DNA from: Rhodospirillales bacterium
GTDB taxonomy: Bacteria > Pseudomonadota > Alphaproteobacteria > Rhodospirillales > UBA2165
Direction: 5' to 3'
NCBI GenBank assembly: GCA_028823885.1
Contig: JAPPFK010000017.1
Span: 1 to 39,606 of the forward strand
Length of the DNA stretch: 39,606 nucleotides
Part shown: positions 13,886-22,891 of the stretch, one piece after another
Layout of the letters: each line of letters opens with the position of its first letter
How positions within the stretch are numbered: the first letter of the stretch is position 1
Program-made: the position numbers and the translations under genes
The notes under the pieces: generated by a model
What the model was told of the DNA's origin: nothing
Databases searched by the model: none
The model's input: only the letters and a program-made list of their open reading frames with translations

Positions 13886-14491
13886 ATGCGGTTCATTGGT
13901 TTGGGAATTCTGGCCGGGTTGCTGGTCTGGTCCGCCGATGCGGCGGCGCAGCGCAATGCGCCGGCGCCCAAGAATAATGCCGACAAGGGCGTGTACCTGA
14001 AGGCGGCGCTGCCGCTGGACGAGCCGCGCCATCACTGCCTGGATATTCCGGGCCACGGCGGCCGGGTCAACGTGGCGCGTCCGCTCACGGTTCATACCTG
14101 CAAGGAGGGTATCTGGAACCTGGACGAGCGGTTTGTGCGCAACACCATCGACAACGGCGAGTTGCGCATGCCCCAGTACGATCTCTGCGTGGCGGCGGAA
14201 GAGCCCAAAGCGGGCGCCAAGCTGGTGCTGGTCGAATGCGGCTCCACGCCGCTCGCCGGCTGGGAATACAAGGAGGCGCGCCTCACGCTGACCGGTCATC
14301 CGGCGCTCTGCATGACCATCGGCCCGGAGCCCTCGCAACTGACGCCGGGCGGGCGGCGGATGCCGTCCCGCAACATGTCCCGCTCGGTGGGGATGGATAC
14401 CTGTTCGGCGGACGCGATCGAGCGTCAGCTCTGGACCTTCGCCGACCCGCTGCCGATTTCAGGTCCGCTCATGCCCCCGAAGGGAAAGTAG
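13886..14491 (+). CDS. Secreted ricin-type beta-trefoil lectin-like protein
   Basis: 201 residues with a signal peptide (MRFIGLGILAGLLVWSADAA, cleavage after about 21). The mature part shows beta-trefoil repeats with spaced cysteines (51, 72, 101, 118, 142, 173) and a QLWTF (QxW-type) segment at 181-185. HHCLDIPG, YDLCVAAEE and PALCMTIG are the three repeat starts. Ricin-type domains bind sugars; the ligand here is unknown. A strong AAAGGAGAGG site precedes ATG 13886. It follows the EF-hand gene closely, in one unit with gluQ. Earlier open sequence overlaps the EF-hand gene and is not used. Confidence 0.75.
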   Translation: MRFIGLGILAGLLVWSADAAAQRNAPAPKNNADKGVYLKAALPLDEPRHHCLDIPGHGGRVNVARPLTVHTCKEGIWNLDERFVRNTIDNGELRMPQYDLCVAAEEPKAGAKLVLVECGSTPLAGWEYKEARLTLTGHPALCMTIGPEPSQLTPGGRRMPSRNMSRSVGMDTCSADAIERQLWTFADPLPISGPLMPPKGK

Positions 14492-14509
14492 CCCCTGCGA
14501 ATTGCCGTC

Positions 14510-15358
14510 TCAGGCGTCCCGGCGCAAGCCTCTCAGCAGCGTGAGATAGTCCGGGTGTTCGGGCGGCAGCACGCCATGACGGATGAGGAAGTCGATGATC
14601 ACCAGGTTGCAGTTGAACTTGAACGCGAATTGGTTTTCGACGATCCCGGCGACCTCTTCGATCGGCAGCCGCTCGAAAGACGCGGTTTCACCGTCGGTGT
14701 TCCGGGGAACGAAGTCGTCGGGCAGTTCGAGGTCATAGCAGAACATGGTGTCCGGGCTCACCCCGTCGGCCGTCTCCATGACATAGGAAACGGCGCCGAC
14801 GGCGTGGGCGGCGGCGGCCAGTTCAGGCGGCACGCCGGCCTCCTCGCCGCACTCCTTGATCACGTTTTCCATCAACCCGAGGCCCGCCGGCTGGCCGCCG
14901 GCCACCATATTGTCGAGCATCCCCGGACAGACCGCGCGGTCGGCGCTGCGCCGGCCGATCCACATGTCGAGCCCGCCGCCGGAGCGCCTGACATAGCCGT
15001 TGATATGCACCCCGAACGCCCGCACCCCGAAGCGGCGCACCGCGGCGCGCTCCATCTCGAAGAAGGGCTCGCGGCCCCACGCCGTCAGCACGGGGTAGTT
15101 CTCGCCCCGCCAGGGCAGGCCGAGGCCCTTGTCCTGCATGTCGGCGAGGACTTCCGCGACCGTACGGCTCAATTCTTCATAGGGTGCAGGTGACAGCCGG
15201 ACGCCGCCGGCGTCCATATCGAACACGTGAGGGTAGCCGGCCAGCCTGGAGGCGAAGCCGTCGCCGATATGTCCGACCCGCGTGCGGTCCACGACAAACG
15301 GAAGATAGCCGCCGCCCGAGAAGTTGTTGCAGGCGGCGATATGGTCGAGGAAACTCAT
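14510..15358 (-). CDS. Nudix hydrolase, DUF4743 / thiamine-pyrophosphokinase-related type
   Basis: 282 residues. The N-terminal part (FLDHIAACNNF, YLPFVVDRTRVGHIG, VFDMDAGGVRL) matches the DUF4743 domain found before Nudix domains in TNR3-like proteins. The Nudix box is a variant at about 154-176: GGQPAGLGLMENVIKECGEE then AGV, with Lys168 in place of the usual Arg and the EE pair at 172-173 intact. MWIGRRSADRAVCPGMLDNM precedes it, as in the family. Family members hydrolyse damaged thiamine diphosphates; whether this one does is inference. It converges on the lectin-like gene with an 18-nt gap and is probably monocistronic. Confidence 0.85.
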   Translation of the reverse strand: MSFLDHIAACNNFSGGGYLPFVVDRTRVGHIGDGFASRLAGYPHVFDMDAGGVRLSPAPYEELSRTVAEVLADMQDKGLGLPWRGENYPVLTAWGREPFFEMERAAVRRFGVRAFGVHINGYVRRSGGGLDMWIGRRSADRAVCPGMLDNMVAGGQPAGLGLMENVIKECGEEAGVPPELAAAAHAVGAVSYVMETADGVSPDTMFCYDLELPDDFVPRNTDGETASFERLPIEEVAGIVENQFAFKFNCNLVIIDFLIRHGVLPPEHPDYLTLLRGLRRDA

Positions 15359-15440
15359 CGCTCGGCCTCAGACAATATTTTGCGGCCCTTGTCAAACCCG
15401 TGCGTCCACAGGGGCGGATGCACAACAAGGGAAACCGGTC

Positions 15441-15575
15441 ATGGGACGGCAACGTGCCTCGAGCGTGGACGATCCGGAGGCCGCGGCGGCCTATTGCGCC
15501 AGGCTCTCCGGCGTCGGGCCCTACAAACAGCGTCCCGGCTATGTCAACTTCGCCATCGACAACCCGCCGGACTGA
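15441..15575 (+). CDS. Possible small hypothetical protein (44 residues)
   Basis: A short frame starting ATG 15441 with AAGGGA seven bases upstream, in the 305-nt space between the Nudix gene and gcrA. The peptide is acidic then aromatic (DDPEAAAAYCARLSGVG, PYKQRPGYVNFAIDN) with no signal peptide or membrane segment. I do not recognise it. The Shine-Dalgarno spacing and protein-like composition are the only support. The rest of this space shows nothing clear. Confidence 0.35.
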   Translation: MGRQRASSVDDPEAAAAYCARLSGVGPYKQRPGYVNFAIDNPPD

Positions 15576-15663
15576 AATCGACAGTGCTTCGCTGCTGCCA
15601 GGTGGAGGTCGACGGCCGGGGTGGCGTCGTTGGTTATGTGCGCCGTCGCGGCGGCTGTCCGGG

Positions 15664-16029
15664 TTAGGCGGCCTCGTCGCGCTTGCGGTTCTTGGTGTTG
15701 GCCACGTAGGCGATCTTGCAGTGGGCTTGGCAATACGGCTTGCCCGGAACGGCCGGCTCGCCGCAGAAACGGAAATCCTCCGATCCCGGATCGCCCACCG
15801 GCCACGAGCACATGTTGGTGCCCAGCCGGTCGAGGGTGACCACGTTGACCTCGATCTTCACCGGCGCCGGCGCCCGGCGCATGGCGAGATCAAGCCGCCG
15901 CACCTTGCCGACGACGGCGTTCTTGGTAATGCCCAGCCGGCGGCCGATTTCACTGGCCGACAAACCGGTATCCCACATTTTCTTGAGCTCTTCGACGCGT
16001 TCGTCGGTCCATTCAAAGGGTGTGGTCAT
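15664..16029 (-). CDS. gcrA: GcrA cell-cycle regulator
   Basis: About 121 residues. The diagnostic N terminus is FEWTDERVEELKKMWDTGLS followed by ASEIGRRLGITKNAVVGKVR, the HTH that contacts CcrM-methylated GANTC promoters with sigma-70. The C-terminal half has the conserved CSWPVGDPGSEDFRFCG and PYCQAHCKIAY segments of GcrA. GcrA is a master regulator with CtrA and CcrM in alphaproteobacteria and is absent outside the class, so it fixes the taxonomy. ATG 16029 gives the conserved MTTPFEW start; an ATG 18 nt earlier has no Shine-Dalgarno sequence. GGAGG is 11 nt upstream of the chosen start. Confidence 0.93.
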   Translation of the reverse strand: MTTPFEWTDERVEELKKMWDTGLSASEIGRRLGITKNAVVGKVRRLDLAMRRAPAPVKIEVNVVTLDRLGTNMCSWPVGDPGSEDFRFCGEPAVPGKPYCQAHCKIAYVANTKNRKRDEAA

Positions 16030-16221
16030 GTGGATCGGATCCTCCATTCAACGTTTTTGTCCCGCTCCTCGAACCGATCCCTCGCCGCGAAACCCCGGAA
16101 TTCCGCCGATTTCTGATTACCTTGCCCGGTGAGCGCCAAATTTTGTACTATATATTGCGGTTTCGCCGCAAGGTCTTACCCAGATTTAGTGGCAATTTCC
16201 TGTGGATAGTTTTTCCGTACT

Positions 16222-17082
16222 ATGAATTGGCTGATTTTTCGCCGCAGCGGCATGCCGGGTCCGACCGGTTCGGCATCCGGAGCAAACAGGCCCACAAAGG
16301 CGGTCGCGGCCGCTGCCCTGGGCGGAACTCTGGGCGTGGCGTCGGCGCTGTTCGGTGCCGGGACGGCGGTTGCCCAGACCGGGAGCCCGTTCAGAGGTTT
16401 CGAACTGACACCATCTCCCAAAACCTATCTCGTGGTCACGGACGCCAACGTGCGGGCGGGGCCGGCAATCAGGGCCAGGCGGCTGACCCTGCTCCGAAAA
16501 GGGGTCCGGGTGGAGGCCAAGGGCCGCGCCAAGGGCACCGAATGGATCGCCGTCCGCCGGGACGGCAAGGATTTGGGTTTCGTCTACAAGACCGTGGTGG
16601 CGCCCCTGTTGGATGCCAAGGTCGAAACGCCGGTGAAGGGGTTCCTCGAAGCCAGAGGCCAACCCAAATGCGGTTTTGAACTCAGCTTTGACGGGCGCAC
16701 CGAAATCGAGGACGAAATCCAGGTGACCGCCGACTACGGCGTCGAGTTGGACTGTGGCGCCACGGGAAGGAAAATTCGGTTTGCCGCGACCATGTTCGTG
16801 ACCGAGGTGCCCTATCGGGACCTCACCAAGGCCGAGTATCAGATCAATGTGGATCTGTTCGGCGTGCCCGAAGACGAGGAAAACGGTCTCTCGATCTTCA
16901 CCATCTATCGTCCGGAAAAGGGAGAACTCCGCTTCGGCGGGATCAGCGACCCCGACTATGCGTCACCGGCCAGACCGGAGAAATCCAGCGCCAAAACGGT
17001 CCGTGAGGCGTTGATCGCCGCACTCCGCATGGCTCACCGGAGTTGGGGCTCGAAGGTCTGGGCCGAGCTTCGGAAGCGCTAG
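16222..17082 (+). CDS. Secreted bacterial SH3-domain protein
   Basis: 286 residues. An N-terminal export signal runs through about residue 51 (AVAAAALGGTLGVASALFGA then GTAVAQ). A bacterial SH3 domain follows: LVVTDANVRAGPAIRARRLT, then LLRKGVRVEAKGRAKGTEWIAV and GFVYKTVVAP (about 68-130). The C-terminal 150 residues contain strands such as GFELSFDGRTEIEDEIQVTA, which I do not recognise. SH3 domains of this type often bind cell-wall peptides. No Shine-Dalgarno sequence is seen before ATG 16222 or the in-frame ATG 30 nt later. The stop codon overlaps that of the convergent small membrane protein gene in a shared CTAG. Confidence 0.75.
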   Translation: MNWLIFRRSGMPGPTGSASGANRPTKAVAAAALGGTLGVASALFGAGTAVAQTGSPFRGFELTPSPKTYLVVTDANVRAGPAIRARRLTLLRKGVRVEAKGRAKGTEWIAVRRDGKDLGFVYKTVVAPLLDAKVETPVKGFLEARGQPKCGFELSFDGRTEIEDEIQVTADYGVELDCGATGRKIRFAATMFVTEVPYRDLTKAEYQINVDLFGVPEDEENGLSIFTIYRPEKGELRFGGISDPDYASPARPEKSSAKTVREALIAALRMAHRSWGSKVWAELRKR

Positions 17083-17330
17083 GTCTGAGGCGGTTCGGGC
17101 CGCTCCGGTTCCTCTCCCCGAATTTTCCGGAAGCACCACTTCAAAATTTCCCCGATCACGGCGAGCGGGGCTCCAATAAACAGCATGGCGAGAACGCTCG
17201 CGACAATGATCGATAGCGTTTCATCAAAATCATAAATCAGGCTGACGCCAAAATAGACAACAACAGCCGCGATTAGAATTTTGAAACGGTGACGCTGGAT
17301 GGATCGCCAAATCGAACGTTCGCCGGTCAA
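17079..17330 (-). CDS. Small membrane protein coupled to purD
   Basis: 83 residues with two membrane segments ([18 protein letters not shown] and [20 protein letters not shown]) and a charged, proline-rich tail ([16 protein letters not shown]). I do not recognise the family. The likely start is TTG 17330, which overlaps the purD stop as TTGA; purD's last codons (GAGGAACAAGG) supply a Shine-Dalgarno-like stretch. This coupling is the main evidence that the frame is expressed. It is too short and atypical for a safe function call. Confidence 0.6.
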   Translation of the reverse strand: MTGERSIWRSIQRHRFKILIAAVVVYFGVSLIYDFDETLSIIVASVLAMLFIGAPLAVIGEILKWCFRKIRGEEPERPEPPQT

Positions 17331-18610
17331 CCTTGTTCCTCCCGCGCCACCGCCCGCCAGCCGATATCCCGGCGGCAGAACCCGTCCGGCCAGTCGATGG
17401 CGTCGACCGCCGCGTAGGCGCGGGTTTGGGCGTCCCTGACCGAACGCCCCAGCGCCGTCACGCCGAGCACCCGGCCGCCGTTTGCCAGTATCTTGCCGTC
17501 CGCCGCCTTGGTGCCGGCGTGGAAGACGATGACCCCGTCCATGGCGTCGGCCGCGCCGAGATTTCCGATTTCGGTGCCCTTTTCGTAGCCGCCGGGGTAG
17601 CCCTCGGCCGCCATCACCACCGCCAGCGCCGTCTCGTCCCGCCAGGACAGATCGATCTCCGATAGACGGCCCTCCGCCGCGGCCAACAGGACCTGGGCCA
17701 GATCGGTCTCCAGCCGGGCCATCAGCACTTGGCACTCGGGATCGCCGAAGCGGACGTTGAATTCGAGCACCTTGGGCCCGTCATCGGTGATCATCAGGCC
17801 GGCGAACAGCACGCCCTGGTAGGGGCGCCCTTCGGCGGCCATGCCCTCGATGGTCGGCCGGATCACCTCGTCCATGATCCGGTCCGCCATCTCCGATGTC
17901 ACCACCGGCGCCGGCGAGTACGCTCCCATGCCGCCCGTATTGGGGCCGGTGTCGCCGTCATGGGCGGCCTTGTGGTCCTGGGCCGAGGCCAGCGGCAGCG
18001 CGGTCTGGCCGTCGACCAGCGCGAAGAAACTCGCCTCCTCGCCGGTCAGGAACTCCTCGATCACCACTTCCGCGCCGGCTTCGCCGAACACTTTGTCGAC
18101 CATCGCTTCATCGATGGCTTGAACGGCTTCATCGACGGACCGGCAAAGGGTGACGCCCTTGCCGGCGGCCAGGCCGTCGGCCTTGACGACGATGGGGGCG
18201 CCCTGTTCCCGCACGTACCGGGCCGCCTCATCCCGGTCGGTGAACCGCCCATAGGCGGCGGTGGGGATGCCGCACCTGGCGAACAGATCCTTCATGAAGC
18301 CCTTCGATCCCTCGAGGACGGCCGCCGCGGCCGTCGGGCCGAAGGCGGCGATGCCTTCCGCGCCCAGCGCGTCCACCAGACCCGCCACCAGCGGCGCTTC
18401 GGGGCCGACCACCACCAGATCGACGGACTTCTCCTTGGCCAGGGCGACCAGACCGGGCACGTCCTCGGCGCCCACGTCGATGCACTCGGCGAGGGCGGCG
18501 ATGCCCGCGTTCCCGGGGGCGCAGTACAGCGCATCGCAACCGGCCGAGCGGGACAGGCCCCAGGCAAGCGCGTGTTCGCGGCCGCCGCCGCCGACAATCA
18601 GTATCTTCAT
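17327..18610 (-). CDS. purD: Phosphoribosylamine--glycine ligase
   Basis: 427 residues, the usual length of GARS, which joins glycine to phosphoribosylamine using ATP in de novo purine synthesis. Landmarks: N-terminal [33 protein letters not shown], the ATP-grasp region [32 protein letters not shown], and the C-terminal [16 protein letters not shown] and [13 protein letters not shown] 18610 gives the canonical start; longer open sequence upstream overlaps xseA on the other strand. It diverges from xseA with 57 nt between, a purD-xseA arrangement known in alphaproteobacteria. Confidence 0.97.
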   Translation of the reverse strand: MKILIVGGGGREHALAWGLSRSAGCDALYCAPGNAGIAALAECIDVGAEDVPGLVALAKEKSVDLVVVGPEAPLVAGLVDALGAEGIAAFGPTAAAAVLEGSKGFMKDLFARCGIPTAAYGRFTDRDEAARYVREQGAPIVVKADGLAAGKGVTLCRSVDEAVQAIDEAMVDKVFGEAGAEVVIEEFLTGEEASFFALVDGQTALPLASAQDHKAAHDGDTGPNTGGMGAYSPAPVVTSEMADRIMDEVIRPTIEGMAAEGRPYQGVLFAGLMITDDGPKVLEFNVRFGDPECQVLMARLETDLAQVLLAAAEGRLSEIDLSWRDETALAVVMAAEGYPGGYEKGTEIGNLGAADAMDGVIVFHAGTKAADGKILANGGRVLGVTALGRSVRDAQTRAYAAVDAIDWPDGFCRRDIGWRAVAREEQG

Positions 18611-18667
18611 CTTCGGGAAAGCCCCTTCTGTACGTCGGCGCCCTTGTAGCATAGATTCGGTCCGGCA

Positions 18668-20131
18668 ATGAGTATCCCGTCCCAGGAATCCGACGATCGA
18701 TTTGCTCCCGCCGACGGCGCCGCGCCGGGCGGCAACCTGCCGGAGTTTTCGGTCAGCGAGATCTCCCAGGCGCTCAAGCGGACGGTCGAGGAGACCTTCT
18801 CCCGGGTGCGCGTGCGGGGCGAGATTTCCGGGCTTACCCGGGCGGCATCGGGACATATGTACCTGTCCCTGAAGGACGACAAGGCGGTGCTCGACGGGGT
18901 GTGCTGGAAGGGCATGGTGCCGCGGCTCGGCCTCGATCCCGAAGATGGGCTGGAAGTCATCGCCACCGGGCGGCTCTCCACCTATCCCGGCCGGTCCCGC
19001 TACCAGATCGTCATCGATGCCATGGAGATCGCCGGCGAAGGGGCGCTGCTCAAGCTGCTGGAAGACCGGCGCAGGAAGCTCCTGGCCGAGGGGCTGTTCG
19101 ACGAAGACCGCAAGCAGCCGCTGCCCTACATTCCCGACGTCATCGGCGTGGTCACATCGCCGACCGGCGCGGTGATCCGTGACATCCTCCATCGCCTGAA
19201 CGACCGTTTTCCGCGCCGGGTGCTGCTGTGGGGGGTCAATGTGCAGGGCGAGGGCGCGGCCGAGCAGGTGGCGGGCGCCATCGAAGGCTTCAACCGGATG
19301 ACGGGAACGCCCGACATCCCGAAGCCGGACCTGTTGATTGTCGCCCGGGGCGGCGGCAGTCTGGAAGACCTCTGGACCTTCAACGAGGAAATCGTGGTCC
19401 GGGCCGCCGCCGGCAGCGAGATTCCATTGATCTCGGCGGTGGGCCACGAGACCGATACCACGCTCATCGATTTCGCCGCCGACCTCCGCGCGCCAACGCC
19501 GACCGCGGCGGCCGAACTGGCGGTGCCGGTGATCAGCGATCTGCGCGCCCAGCTAGCCGACGACGGCGCCCGGCTGGCGCGGTCCTGGGCGCGCTTCGTC
19601 TCCGAACGTCGGACGGCGTTGGACGGGCTTTCCCGCGCCATCGCCAATCCGGCGCGGGCGCTCGAGGGGGTTTCCCAGCGGCTCGACGACCGGATCGGGC
19701 GGCTGCGGCTCGCAGGCGGGCGGATCGCCACCGAACCCGCACAGGCGCTGATCGAACTCGCCGGCGGGTTGACCCATCCGCGTCAGTTGATGACCACCAA
19801 ACGGACGGAGCTCGGCGGCCTCGCCCGGCGCTGGCAGGTCGTGCTGCGGACCATGCTCGGGTCCCGGAGGGCGGCGCTGATCGAGGTCTCGCGGCTCCTG
19901 GACAGCCTGTCCTACGAACGGGTGCTGGAGCGCGGCTTCGCACTGGTCAGCGGCGCCGACGGCCAAGCCATCACCAGATCAGGCGACGCAACTCCGGGCA
20001 GCGCCGTTTCGATCCGCTTCCAGGACGGCAGCGTGGGCGCGACGGTCGAGGGCGCCGCGGCAAAGCCGAACCCCAAGGTCCGAAAGAAGAAACCGTCCGC
20101 CGGCGAGGGCGGGCAGGGGAGCCTGCTGTGA
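18668..20131 (+). CDS. xseA: Exodeoxyribonuclease VII large subunit
   Basis: 487 residues. The N-terminal OB-fold ([40 protein letters not shown]) binds single-stranded DNA. The catalytic domain carries [57 protein letters not shown] and PTPTAAAE, all family signatures. A long helical arm and C-terminal [12 protein letters not shown] follow. The enzyme degrades single-stranded DNA with the small subunit XseB, which is not in this window. The gene ends in a GTGA overlap with the M23 peptidase gene, indicating translational coupling. Confidence 0.97.
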   Translation: MSIPSQESDDRFAPADGAAPGGNLPEFSVSEISQALKRTVEETFSRVRVRGEISGLTRAASGHMYLSLKDDKAVLDGVCWKGMVPRLGLDPEDGLEVIATGRLSTYPGRSRYQIVIDAMEIAGEGALLKLLEDRRRKLLAEGLFDEDRKQPLPYIPDVIGVVTSPTGAVIRDILHRLNDRFPRRVLLWGVNVQGEGAAEQVAGAIEGFNRMTGTPDIPKPDLLIVARGGGSLEDLWTFNEEIVVRAAAGSEIPLISAVGHETDTTLIDFAADLRAPTPTAAAELAVPVISDLRAQLADDGARLARSWARFVSERRTALDGLSRAIANPARALEGVSQRLDDRIGRLRLAGGRIATEPAQALIELAGGLTHPRQLMTTKRTELGGLARRWQVVLRTMLGSRRAALIEVSRLLDSLSYERVLERGFALVSGADGQAITRSGDATPGSAVSIRFQDGSVGATVEGAAAKPNPKVRKKKPSAGEGGQGSLL

Positions 20132-21006
20132 ATCCGGCGAAATTGTTCGCGGCGATTTTGCTCTCGGTGACGGTCGCTCTGCCCGGCGCCGCCTCCCAGC
20201 AATCCGTCTCCATTCCGGCCGAATTCCGGCTTGAAGGAGATGCCGTCCAGGGCGGATTAATGATCGGTTACGCACCCTGGTCGGATCGGGTCACTCTTGA
20301 TGACAGACCGATCCCCGTGTCCGGCGGCTATTTTCTTCTCGGGTTCGAGCGGGATGCGGGGCCTTCGTCGAAATTGGTCGTCCATCGAAAGCGGATGCGC
20401 CCGGAGGACGTCCTCCAGGCTCCGTTGATTTTTTCCCTGCGGATCAAAAAGCGGGACTACGACATCCAGCGGATCGACGGGCTGCCGCGCCGCAAGGTGA
20501 CACCCGATCCGGAAGACCTGAAACGAATCCGTGCCGAGGGCCGCCTGATGCAGGATGCCCGCTCCGGCAAGACGCTCCGGCTTGGGTTTCGGTCAGGCTT
20601 CGTCTGGCCGGCGCGAGGGCGGATTTCCGGCGTCTATGGATCGCAGCGCATCCTCAATGGGGAGCCCCGCCGGCCCCATTTCGGGGTCGATATCGCGGCG
20701 CCCACCGGCACGCCGGTGATTGCGCCGGCGGACGGCCGGGTGACGCTGGTCCATCCCGACATGTTCTTCAACGGCAAGTCCATCGTCATAGATCACGGGC
20801 TCGGTTTCACCACCGTATATATTCATCTCAGCGGCGCCTCGGTGCAGCCCGGTCAGTCGGTGAAGCAGGGCGACGTGATCGGCAAGATCGGCGCGACCGG
20901 CCGGGTAACGGGCCCGCATCTTCACTGGGGGGCGCGGGTCCGCAATATCGAAATCGACCCGGCGCTGCTGGTGGAGGGAAAGCCGCGGCCGCTGAACGGG
21001 CCTTAA
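20128..21006 (+). CDS. M23 family metallopeptidase (LytM-type)
   Basis: 292 residues from GTG 20128, which overlaps the xseA stop (GTGA) behind GGGGAG. A signal peptide covers about residues 1-23. The C-terminal LytM domain has zinc ligands His184 and Asp188 (HFGVD) and His266 (HLHWG), with catalytic His233 and His264. The N-terminal 150 residues form the beta domain common in alphaproteobacterial homologues. All catalytic residues are present, so it is probably an active peptidoglycan endopeptidase. Its stop shares a TTAA tetramer with the convergent lpxL gene. Confidence 0.92.
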   Translation: MNPAKLFAAILLSVTVALPGAASQQSVSIPAEFRLEGDAVQGGLMIGYAPWSDRVTLDDRPIPVSGGYFLLGFERDAGPSSKLVVHRKRMRPEDVLQAPLIFSLRIKKRDYDIQRIDGLPRRKVTPDPEDLKRIRAEGRLMQDARSGKTLRLGFRSGFVWPARGRISGVYGSQRILNGEPRRPHFGVDIAAPTGTPVIAPADGRVTLVHPDMFFNGKSIVIDHGLGFTTVYIHLSGASVQPGQSVKQGDVIGKIGATGRVTGPHLHWGARVRNIEIDPALLVEGKPRPLNGP

Positions 21007-21890
21007 CCTTCAGCCGGCCAGCGCCGGTGTACCCACAGCCATTGCTCCGGGTGCCGGCGGACCCAGGATCCGAGATAGTCATTTACGTCGGTCATGATGG
21101 CCTCGACGTCCTTCTGCCGGTCGCCGGTCGCGGGCTTTTCCAGGCCGGGATGGAAGGTAATCCGGAACCGGGCGCCCAGCAGGCGTTCCACCTGCACCGG
21201 AACGACCGGGCAGTCGTAGCGCAGCGCGAACTTGGCGACCGCCGGGGCGGTCATGGCGTCGACGCCCATGAACGGAACCGGGATTCCGTCGTTCATTTTT
21301 TGATCCACCAGCATGGCCACGTGCTCGCCATTGGAAAGCGCCTTCAGTGCCACCTTCGCGCCCTCCGGCCCCTTGGCGAAAAGACCGGCGTCGAGGGCCT
21401 TGCGGCCGCGGCGCAACAGGCGGTCTGCCAGCGGGTTGTTGAGGGGGCGGTAGGCGAGGTGCACGTTCCAGCCCCGGCGGACGATGGGCAGCGATGACAC
21501 CTCCCAATTGGCCAGATGGCCGGCGAACAGCAGTCCCGGCTTGCCGTCGTTCCACAAAGCCTCCATGTGTTCGAGACCGACGATCTCGATGCGGCCGTCT
21601 TCCGCGTAGGGATTGAACTTCCTGATATGGGGGTACTCGGCGACGGTGCGCCCCAGGTTATCCCACATACCCCGGATGACGGCCGCGCGTTCCGTCTCGC
21701 CCAGTTCCGGCATGATCCGCCTGAGGTTGTCGTCCGCGATTTGATGGGCGCGAAAGCGGGGACCGAACGTCCGGCCGGCCCACGCGCCGAGGGCCGACGC
21801 GGTGTCCACGGGCAGGGCGGCGAGAACGGCGTACCCGAGGGCCGCAAACATCCCCTGAAGGGGATAGACGATCCAGCGCCGCAACATCAA
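21003..21890 (-). CDS. lpxL: Lipid A biosynthesis acyltransferase (LpxL/HtrB type)
   Basis: 295 residues of the LPLAT superfamily, which adds a secondary acyl chain to the Kdo-lipid A precursor at the inner membrane. The catalytic HX4E motif is HLANWE (His125, Glu130). Other landmarks are the N-terminal amphipathic segment, RPLNNPLADRLLRR, VDQKMNDGIPVPFMG, ALRYDCPVVPVQVERL and WLWVHRRW. It is the last gene of the msbA-DUF374-waaA-lpxK-lpxL run and overlaps lpxK by 4 nt (ATGA). LpxL versus LpxM specificity cannot be told from sequence alone. Confidence 0.88.
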   Translation of the reverse strand: MMLRRWIVYPLQGMFAALGYAVLAALPVDTASALGAWAGRTFGPRFRAHQIADDNLRRIMPELGETERAAVIRGMWDNLGRTVAEYPHIRKFNPYAEDGRIEIVGLEHMEALWNDGKPGLLFAGHLANWEVSSLPIVRRGWNVHLAYRPLNNPLADRLLRRGRKALDAGLFAKGPEGAKVALKALSNGEHVAMLVDQKMNDGIPVPFMGVDAMTAPAVAKFALRYDCPVVPVQVERLLGARFRITFHPGLEKPATGDRQKDVEAIMTDVNDYLGSWVRRHPEQWLWVHRRWPAEG

Positions 21891-22891
21891 CCCGCTCCCG
21901 CCTGTGCAAGAACCGGCTCCAGGAGTCGATCGAGCGCCGCCTGGTCTTCAAGCGCCAATCGGACGGTGAGGACCTGGACGTCGTTGCGGTCCTCCCGGTG
22001 CAGCCGGACGAAATCCTTGGCCGTGGTCACCAAGGCGGCGTCCAGGTCCCCGGCTTGTCCGCGGAGATCGGCGATCTCGCCCCGGCTGAACGGATGGTGA
22101 TCGGCGAAGGGCCTGGCCGCCGTCAACTCGCAGCCGCTGTCGCGCAAGGTGTTGAAGAATTTTTCCGGCCGGGCGATCCCGGCGAAGGCGAGCAGCGGCC
22201 TTGCCTTGAGCCGTTCGATCTCCGGTCCGGGTTGGAGCCGGCCGAGCATGACCTCCACGCGCCCGCCCGTGGACTCACGTAAACGCCCGGATATGCCGAA
22301 CGAGTCCCGCCCGATAATCACCACCGCTTGTGCCCGCGCGAGGGCCGCCGCCGGCGGCTCGCGGAGCGGCCCTGCGGGGATCATCCGGCCGTTGCCAAAT
22401 CCGGCATCCCCGTCGATGGCGATGATCGACAGATCCTTGGCGAGCGCAGGGTTCTGAAATCCGTCATCCATGACGATCAACCGGGCCCCTGCTTCCGCCG
22501 CGGCGCGTGCGCCGGCCAGCCGATCGGCGGAAATCCAGGCCGGCGCGGCGCCTGCCAGGAGCAGCGGCTCGTCGCCGACATCCGCCGCCGTGTGGGTTTC
22601 CGGGTCGACGCGCAGGGGGCCCTTTTCCCGCCCGCCGTAACCGCGGCTGAGAAAGTGGACGTCGATCCCGGCCCGTTGGCACCGTTCGGCGACATGGAGC
22701 GCGGTCGGCGTTTTTCCCGCGCCCCCGGCGACCACGTTGCCGACACAAATGACCGGGACGCCGCACGCCGCCGGTGTCGTCATCTTCCGCCGCAGGCGTC
22801 CCGCGATGCCGTAGGCCGACCCCAGCGGACCCAATAGAATGGGCAGGACACCCCGGCCTTGATACCAGAACTCAGGTGTGCGAAGCGCCAT
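21887..22891 (-). CDS. lpxK: Tetraacyldisaccharide 4'-kinase
   Basis: 334 residues. LpxK phosphorylates the 4' position of the lipid A disaccharide. The P-loop is GNVVAGGAGKT (51-61). SRGYGG, VGDEPLLLA, LIVMDDGFQNPAL and IIAIDGDAGFGNGRMIPAGP are strong family signatures. An N-terminal hydrophobic region suits peripheral membrane attachment. Its start overlaps the waaA 3' end by 20 nt and its stop overlaps the lpxL start by 4 nt, so translation of the run is coupled. Confidence 0.96.
   Translation of the reverse strand: MALRTPEFWYQGRGVLPILLGPLGSAYGIAGRLRRKMTTPAACGVPVICVGNVVAGGAGKTPTALHVAERCQRAGIDVHFLSRGYGGREKGPLRVDPETHTAADVGDEPLLLAGAAPAWISADRLAGARAAAEAGARLIVMDDGFQNPALAKDLSIIAIDGDAGFGNGRMIPAGPLREPPAAALARAQAVVIIGRDSFGISGRLRESTGGRVEVMLGRLQPGPEIERLKARPLLAFAGIARPEKFFNTLRDSGCELTAARPFADHHPFSRGEIADLRGQAGDLDAALVTTAKDFVRLHREDRNDVQVLTVRLALEDQAALDRLLEPVLAQAGAG

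Noticed and set aside
17327..19447. Extended minus-strand frame reading from xseA antisense into purD
   Set aside because: The canonical PurD N terminus starts at 18610, and the extra 279 residues are antisense to xseA.
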